Shown piece by piece: positions 59,301 to 64,000 of a DNA stretch of 64,000 nucleotides. The position numbers were made by a program, and so were the translations under genes. Under the pieces are notes generated by a model. The model did no database searches. It saw only the letters and a program-made list of their open reading frames with translations, and was not told the DNA's origin. Position 1 is the first letter of the stretch; every line of letters begins with the position of its first letter. The DNA is taken from assembly GCF_009727055.1 (NCBI RefSeq), contig NC_052349.1:46147253-46211252 (forward strand), read 5' to 3'. Source of the stretch: Benincasa hispida (lineage: Eukaryota; Streptophyta; Magnoliopsida; Cucurbitales; Cucurbitaceae).

Positions 59301-60592
59301 TTATTTATTTCATTTATTTTCTTTATTAATAAATTCCAAAATTATCAAAGACAACTTCAACCAAAAGCTTTGCCATTTTTCTTCAACAATGGAACAACAA
59401 TAACTTAAATCCAACATCCTACAATATGTGACAAGAGCAAATAATCCAAGGAAAGTCTCGGGTTTACAGGTTTAGTGATTGGATCACAAACCAGTTGTTC
59501 ATTAGAGGATCAGTAGGAACTTGAGGAATAAGACGTAACCTCGGGGGTAAAATAGATATTTGACCTAGCCGTTATTACGAATAACCTGTGAAGAGTCGAC
59601 TTCTGGTTATGGTTAAATCATGTGGACATAATATATCTACAGTGAGGGGAGTACAACTATGGGCTTTAGTGGAGTGACCCATTAGTTAACGAATGAGGAT
59701 TAATCTGGAGTTTAGCCAATTAATCTCGGATCGTTGGAGCCCATGATCTGTAGGTCTGCGAGGTACCCCTACTAGCTCGTAACGGACTAACTCTAGAATA
59801 GCGTGATAAATTAATTTGAGACGTTCAAATTAGAATTAAGAAATTAGTAATTATATGAGATATAATTACGTGTTTAATTTGAGAATTAAATGAAATATGA
59901 GAATTTTATTTAAATACATAAAGATGGATGTGTGCAAAATTAATTTAATATTTGATATTAAATTCATTAAGTTTTATTTCAAAATTAATTTATGAAATTA
60001 ATTTTATTTTTCAGTTTTTAAAATTAAAATGGATTTTGGAAATATCAAATTTTGATTTTGAGATAAAATTGGAAAATTAGAAAATGCAATACACAAATGG
60101 AAAAATCATTTTTTCCATTATCCATCTTTTACTTGCTCACACAAAAGCCATCACTATTGCCTTGTGTTACTCCAAGCATGAGCTGCAACTCATACAACTC
60201 TCTTCCTTGCATGATGATCTGCAATATATTGAAGAGTTTGGAGTGAATTTCGGGCATGCAATCAAGAGAGAATTTTAGAGAAAATTCATGCTGTAGAAAG
60301 TGTTCTTCAACCAGATTGCTGCTGTGAGCAATTCTCTTTAATCCCTTGATTCAAGCTTGTTTCAAATCCCACAACTCAATCTAGAGTACCAAGAGAATAG
60401 TGAGGAAGATCTTGAGGTGGTCTGTAACAAGATTCGGAGAAGATTGCAGTTGGAGATCAAGCTTTGAAGAGGTTCTACAAAGGTATGTCATGAAACTCAC
60501 TTGTTTTCTGCAAGAGCATGCTTTATATTTTGCCAAAATTAATGAATTAGAGTGCTTATATAATCATTATTGCTTCCGTTGTTGTTGATACA
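56389..60592 (+). mobile_element. Copia-type LTR split by a Gypsy-type solo LTR
   Basis: It begins TGTTGGGTTTTATGTCC at 56389 and follows the Copia LTR consensus to 57093. It resumes at 59474 ('agtgattggatcacaaacca') and closes around 'gcttccgttgttgttgataca'. The last 200 bp matches the end of the LTR at 8670-10431. Without the insert it is about 1.83 kb. No polypurine tract or primer-binding site was seen, so it is probably solo. The exact right end is uncertain by a few tens of bases. ORFs at 60084-60278 and 60400-60588 are LTR-derived. Confidence 0.75.
57099..59468 (-). mobile_element. Gypsy-type solo LTR (2370 bp) with perfect target duplication
   Basis: The ends are TGACACACCCCCTCCC and ...TCGGGTTTACA. 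Identical GGTTT 5-mers flank it (57094-57098 and 59469-59473), and the interrupted Copia LTR continues across. On the minus strand it starts TGTAAACCCGAGAC and ends in GGGGGTGTGTCA. It shares its opening and general layout with the LTR at 2605-7725 (CACCCCCTCCC, then a 'cctgataaaca' block). No interior remains. Confidence 0.88.
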
Positions 60593-61398
60593 TTCCTATA
60601 GAAAATTTGTAGTAGGAACTGTTTTTATTATAAAAAAATAAATATATAGCCTTTTTTAAAACTATTTGCATATATAAACTACTTTTGGAAATAGTTTACC
60701 TTTTTATTTTATTCCTAAAATAACCTTCTTCTCCCTTGTCTTCAACATCGTTCTTCTCCCCTTTCTTCTTCATCTCTTTCTTCCTGTATTTGTGTTTTTT
60801 CATTCAATCTCCTGTTCCTTCGTCATCTATCTTCTTCTTCGTCGAACTAATGTGCGTTTTCTAGGTACGTCTTCTCCATTCTTCACCATTCGATTCTGAG
60901 AGGAACGATTTCTTAGTTTTCTGCTCGCGATTTCTTCTTTCTACGTTCGATTTGGTATTTCTACTCACGGTTAGTATTTCTTACTCGCAATTTTATATTG
61001 TTTCATCCGTTTCTTGTGCGATTATTTCTCCTGAGTCTAGGTATTCTTCCTCCATTTTTTATTCGATTTCATCTAGGTTTTTAATTTTTTTTTCCTTGGT
61101 CCTTTTTATGTTTCATTGATTTTACTTGAAGTATGCTAAGTTTTTTTATTCGATTTCCTCAGTTTTCTCGTTTGATCTACTTTAATTTTTTCTTTAAGTC
61201 TTCATAACTTAATTTTTGTTTTGTTTATATTTAGGTTTTCCCCCCATTTAGTCATGACCTTCTTATCACTGATATTAGTAGTCATGAATCTATCACTGAT
61301 ATTAGTCTACTGATGATAGATACATATCATAGTGTATCAATGATATTAGTCTACCACTTATAGATACTATTTTCTATTTATTCTACTTGTGTAGAATG
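60593..61398 (+). mobile_element. 5' untranslated part of a truncated Mutator-like element
   Basis: AT-rich DNA with a small inverted repeat (AAACTATTTGC ... AATAGTTT, 60660-60700) is followed by a CT-rich leader (60730-61000) with an AGGTACG donor-like site near 60864, then TATC/GATA repeats (61260-61370) and the start of transposase homology. No host gene was recognised. Assignment to the element rests on the transposase trace that follows. Confidence 0.4.
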
Positions 61399-61632
61399 TC
61401 ATGAGTTCAAATGTTGTTTCTTGCAATGATTTGGAAATGTGATTAAACATGCAATAGTGGTGTTTCATAGTGGATAGTGGAATGATAAACATAATTACTT
61501 GAATTACAAGACTAAAGGCATATTGGTTATGTGTTTTGAGAGTTTTGTGAGTTTGATATTAAAGAAAATTCAATTGGATGCATCCATTTCTTTAATACAA
61601 TTATCAATCTTATTGGATTTTGGTATCAATGA
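61399..61632 (+). pseudogene. MULE transposase N-terminal fragment
   Basis: The frame reads VVFHSG-stop-WNDKHNYLNYKTKG (about 61459-61515), then ILVMCFESFVSLILKKIQLD and SISLIQLSILLDFG. This is the opening of the MuDR N-terminal domain of plant Mutator-like transposases, with its WN...Y...G(I/V)LV pattern. An in-frame TAG interrupts it. Homology stops at about 61632, where minus-oriented Athila gag begins; the catalytic part is absent. Confidence 0.55.
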
Positions 61633-61844
61633 CATTCAAACTGTTGTTCGTCGATTTCTTTGTCGAAAGGTCCTTTCGACTTCGGGGTCGTATACAAGTT
61701 CAGGAGTGCTTTCCTTGCTCATAAACTTTTACAAGCTTTGGCTTAGCTCGTAATACTTCCTCAGCTGTAGTTTTCCTACAAAAGATACAAGAAAAATTTA
61801 TGGTTAGATTTATTGCTGAATCCCCAGCAACGGCGCCAAAAACT
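61633..61844 (-). pseudogene. Athila 5' interior: primer-binding site and gag start
   Basis: On the minus strand the LTR end is followed within seven bases by TGGCGCCGTTGCTGGGGA (61821-61838), the tRNA-Asp-type primer-binding site used by Athila elements. About 100 bp further, a 28-codon frame (61722 down to 61636) reads MSKESTPELVYDPEVERTFR and then RQ-type basic residues, the typical gag start (DPEVERTFR) of Athila. It then ends in a stop and the MULE fragment. Confidence 0.75.
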
Positions 61845-63161
61845 TGTTCGTTGGTTTCGTGATGCGAGCTTAGGAGTGTATTGTATAAAGTAATTGGAAA
61901 AATAAGTGTAAATGTGAATGATGCGTTGATGCATTTATGATGCGTTAGTGACGCGTTGATGCGTTAATTATGTGCAACAAGACGCATGTCACTCCTTTAT
62001 AGGCGTTCAAGTTTTCCTGAATCAGATCCAAGTATAAATCCAATTTAGGTTTCTGGTAAGTCCAGGGTCAAACTCAGGGATTCAGATTAAAGCTAACGCA
62101 GACTTTGCATTGTAACTGTTGTAGAAATATCCTAAATGAATGTAGAAATGAGTTATTTACACTAAGCTGCTAGGTGCGTGCAAGAAGATACACAAGGGTC
62201 AAGTAGAGAATAAGGGGTCATGTGAAAATGGAGTTTGATGCAAGTGATATGCGTCGATCTAAGTTAGATGTACACGAACAAGAATGTGATGCGAATGAGA
62301 TGACTTGTTTATCTCCATTTATGCGTTAGACTTCTATTCGGCACTTCTCAATGCGAATGTCATGCAATACCTATCTCTAGGAATAAATAGTGGCGAAGTA
62401 TGATAGATCAAATATGTGAATTTATAAAGAAACTGATTGTCTTTACAAAACCAACACTTAATCAAATGAGATGATGAAAACGATAAGTAAGATGAAATGA
62501 AAGGAGTCAAGCCGTAGAGTACAATCTCTTGTCCTCTTTGGCTCAATTCTAGTTCGTGTACAACCACTTGTGGAAGAATTGAAAGAAAGTTTTCTCTCGA
62601 GCTCAGCTTTCTCCGCTCTTTGATCGGTGATGGTGGTGGTTCTCTTCCCTCTTGTTCTTCTCGTCACCACAGCACAGCTCTAAGGTCTCAAAATTTCAGA
62701 ATTATGCAATGATCTAAAAGAGATCGTTCATCTGGTGGGATTTCTTCTATTTATAAGCATCGGTCTTCTCCAACTTGATGATGGGTAGCATTAAATTCCA
62801 TACCCTGGTCAGCCACCTGACACTCAGATGTTTTTCAGATGCTGCCCGCTGCAGATGCCCATACTTGCAAGTGGTGATTTGACACAAACAGCCTGAATCA
62901 ATGAATCTTCCTTGCGTTGAATCCCTCCGACGCATGCCCCATGCGTTAAACTTTTCCTGTGACACTTAGGATATTGGTTGAGATCCTGCAATATCATGCG
63001 TTAGTGTCGTAATATTTTAGCAATAAACATTCTTTTGCATGAATTTGATAGTGTTCGAGTAATTCCATGCGTTTTCTCTAAAAATGATGAGATTTTATCA
63101 TTAAAGATCCTAATTGTTCCAACTTTTGAGCCACAATAACTTGTATTTTTACAAGTTATCA
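61845..63161 (-). mobile_element. Athila-type 5' LTR (1317 bp)
   Basis: On the minus strand it opens TGATAACTTGTA (at 63161) with a 10-bp inverted repeat (ATAACTTGTA ... TACAAGTTAT) and ends ...AACGAACA at 61845, next to the primer-binding site. It carries many ATGCGTTA and GATGCGTT words (61918-61985, 62320, 62940, 62995, 63066). A TTTATAAGCAT-like run near 62750 could be part of the promoter. The right flank (63162) is Copia protease sequence, so the element inserted in a Copia gene. Minus-strand ORFs at 62334-62965 are LTR-derived. Confidence 0.8.
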
Positions 63162-63513
63162 GCTACTAACCATATGTGTCCTTCTCATCAAGGATTTAAT
63201 TCCTGAAAATAGTTGGAAGTTGGAGAGATGGCTCTTAGAGTCGGTATTGGTGAGGTCGTTTCAGTTGTTGCTGTAGGCAAGCTTAAGTTGTTTTTGGACA
63301 AGAAATGACATATTTTATTAGATAACATATATATAGTTCCTCATATCAAGAGGAACCTAATTTCTGTTTCCTGTCTAATTGAACAAAAATATTCCATATC
63401 CTTCTCTGAGAATAAAGTGTTTATTTTTAAGAATGGAATGGAGTTTTGGTTCTATGGAAAATATTGTATGTACTAACGTCGTTAGTGAAGGAGCTCTTAT
63501 ACAAGAGTACCTA
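63162..63513 (+). pseudogene. Copia protease to pre-integrase fragment
   Basis: It starts within the protease motif (ATNHMCPSHQGF; the preceding D-S-G is lost at the LTR junction). It continues MALRVGIGEVVSVVAVGKLK, then DNIYIVPHIKRNLISVSCLI and SFSENKVFIFKNGM, as in the same region of the copy at 28644-32705. It contains at least one stop and one frameshift. It ends at about 63513, where another LTR begins. Confidence 0.75.
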
Positions 63514-64000
63514 TGAGCGGAAGCGGATCTTTCCAAAAGTATTGTGACAGAATTACCACATTTACATTCAAATAAACAGATATGCATCAAACTACTAAAT
63601 TACTGACATACTTAAAGATAAACAAACAAAAGAACGAGTAGACTTACCAGTTGAAGACTCTCTTCATAATAAATCTCGCTCTCTTTACGAATGGACGCTC
63701 TCGCTCTCGCTGGAACGACAAGCTTTCATTCAGCAATACCCGATCGTCTACCACGAACGGACTCCACAAGAACAGATGAAGAATGGGGACGACACCACCA
63801 CTTAGAACCCTTAGTATTCTTGGAGTGAGAATCCAAAGAGTGGGCTCTGTTCGGATTTGGTAGAGGGGAGGAGGAAAAGAGATCGTATACAACGATCAAG
63901 CAAGTGGGAGAAGGCAACGTCTATCGTATAGACAAGGTGCTTGATCGTTTAGATGAAGTACACGATCGTGTAGGAAAAGCTAGGCGATCGTATATACGAT
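63514..64000 (-). mobile_element. Copia-type LTR, minus orientation, cut by the window end
   Basis: Its minus-strand end (...GATCCGCTTCCGCTCA at 63514) and the block 'gttctaagtggtggtg...' (inverse of about 63790-63815) match the Copia LTR at 22880-22925. Beyond 63880 it carries repeated CGATCGT/ACGATCG words. The LTR start is outside the window. Confidence 0.6.

Noticed and set aside
62334..62965. Three minus-strand ORFs of 70-77 aa
   Set aside because: They fall within the Athila LTR, and no domain is recognisable.
1..64000. CRISPR arrays, operons, prokaryotic defence systems, rRNA or tRNA genes
   Set aside because: Spliced nuclear genes and plant transposons dominate. No spaced identical repeats and no complete tRNA or rRNA sequence were seen; the tRNA-like boxes belong to a SINE.

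Overview
The window is nuclear DNA from a flowering plant, almost certainly a eudicot. Evidence: two intron-containing nuclear genes for mitochondrial proteins (an ATP12-type ATP synthase assembly factor and the iron-sulfur subunit of succinate dehydrogenase), GT-AG introns, very AT-rich intergenic DNA, and dense nested LTR retrotransposons with hAT, Mutator-like and SINE insertions. Short palindromic repeats of the GATAGA/TCTATC type (about 55.86-55.95 and 61.26-61.37 kb) and the LTR styles suggest a cucurbit; that is an inference from memory of such genomes, not a database match.

Layout. 1-40.3 kb is a heterochromatin-like stack of LTR retrotransposons. In order: the end of a Copia LTR; a 632-bp non-autonomous hAT element; a Gypsy-type LTR split by a second Gypsy-type solo LTR with a perfect 5-bp target duplication; a Copia solo LTR with a perfect 5-bp duplication; a minus-oriented Copia LTR split by a plus-oriented one; a non-coding retroelement interior; a broken Copia gag-integrase segment fused to an Athila-type Gypsy tail and LTR; a tandem pair of Copia LTR/leader segments, one carrying a solo LTR; two degenerate Copia gag-pol bodies, each with its 3' LTR; and a last Athila-like LTR ending about 57 bp before the TATA box of the first host gene.

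40.3-50.8 kb is the genic island. The ATP12 homologue (plus strand, 4 exons, 334 aa) and SDH2 (minus strand, 2 exons, 277 aa) converge tail to tail, with about 4.2 kb between their stop codons. Both products act at the inner mitochondrial membrane: one is a chaperone for the F1 alpha subunit (complex V), the other the electron-transfer subunit of complex II. Their introns carry a 433-bp hAT element, a SINE with 15-bp flanking duplications, and tandem repeats. Between the genes lie another 621-bp hAT element, a possible small secreted-peptide gene (minus strand, with a well-placed TATA box) and one unassigned ORF.

50.8-56.4 kb is AT-rich, gene-poor DNA with (AT)n microsatellites and one GC-richer patch of plant cis-motifs near 52.2-52.35 kb. 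56.4-64 kb returns to nested elements: a Copia LTR split by a Gypsy-type solo LTR (perfect duplication), a truncated Mutator-like transposase fragment, an Athila 5' end (LTR, primer-binding site, gag start) and a Copia pol fragment split by further LTRs.

I found no CRISPR array, operon, defence cassette or clearly new system. The points most worth checking are the structural oddities listed in the findings.
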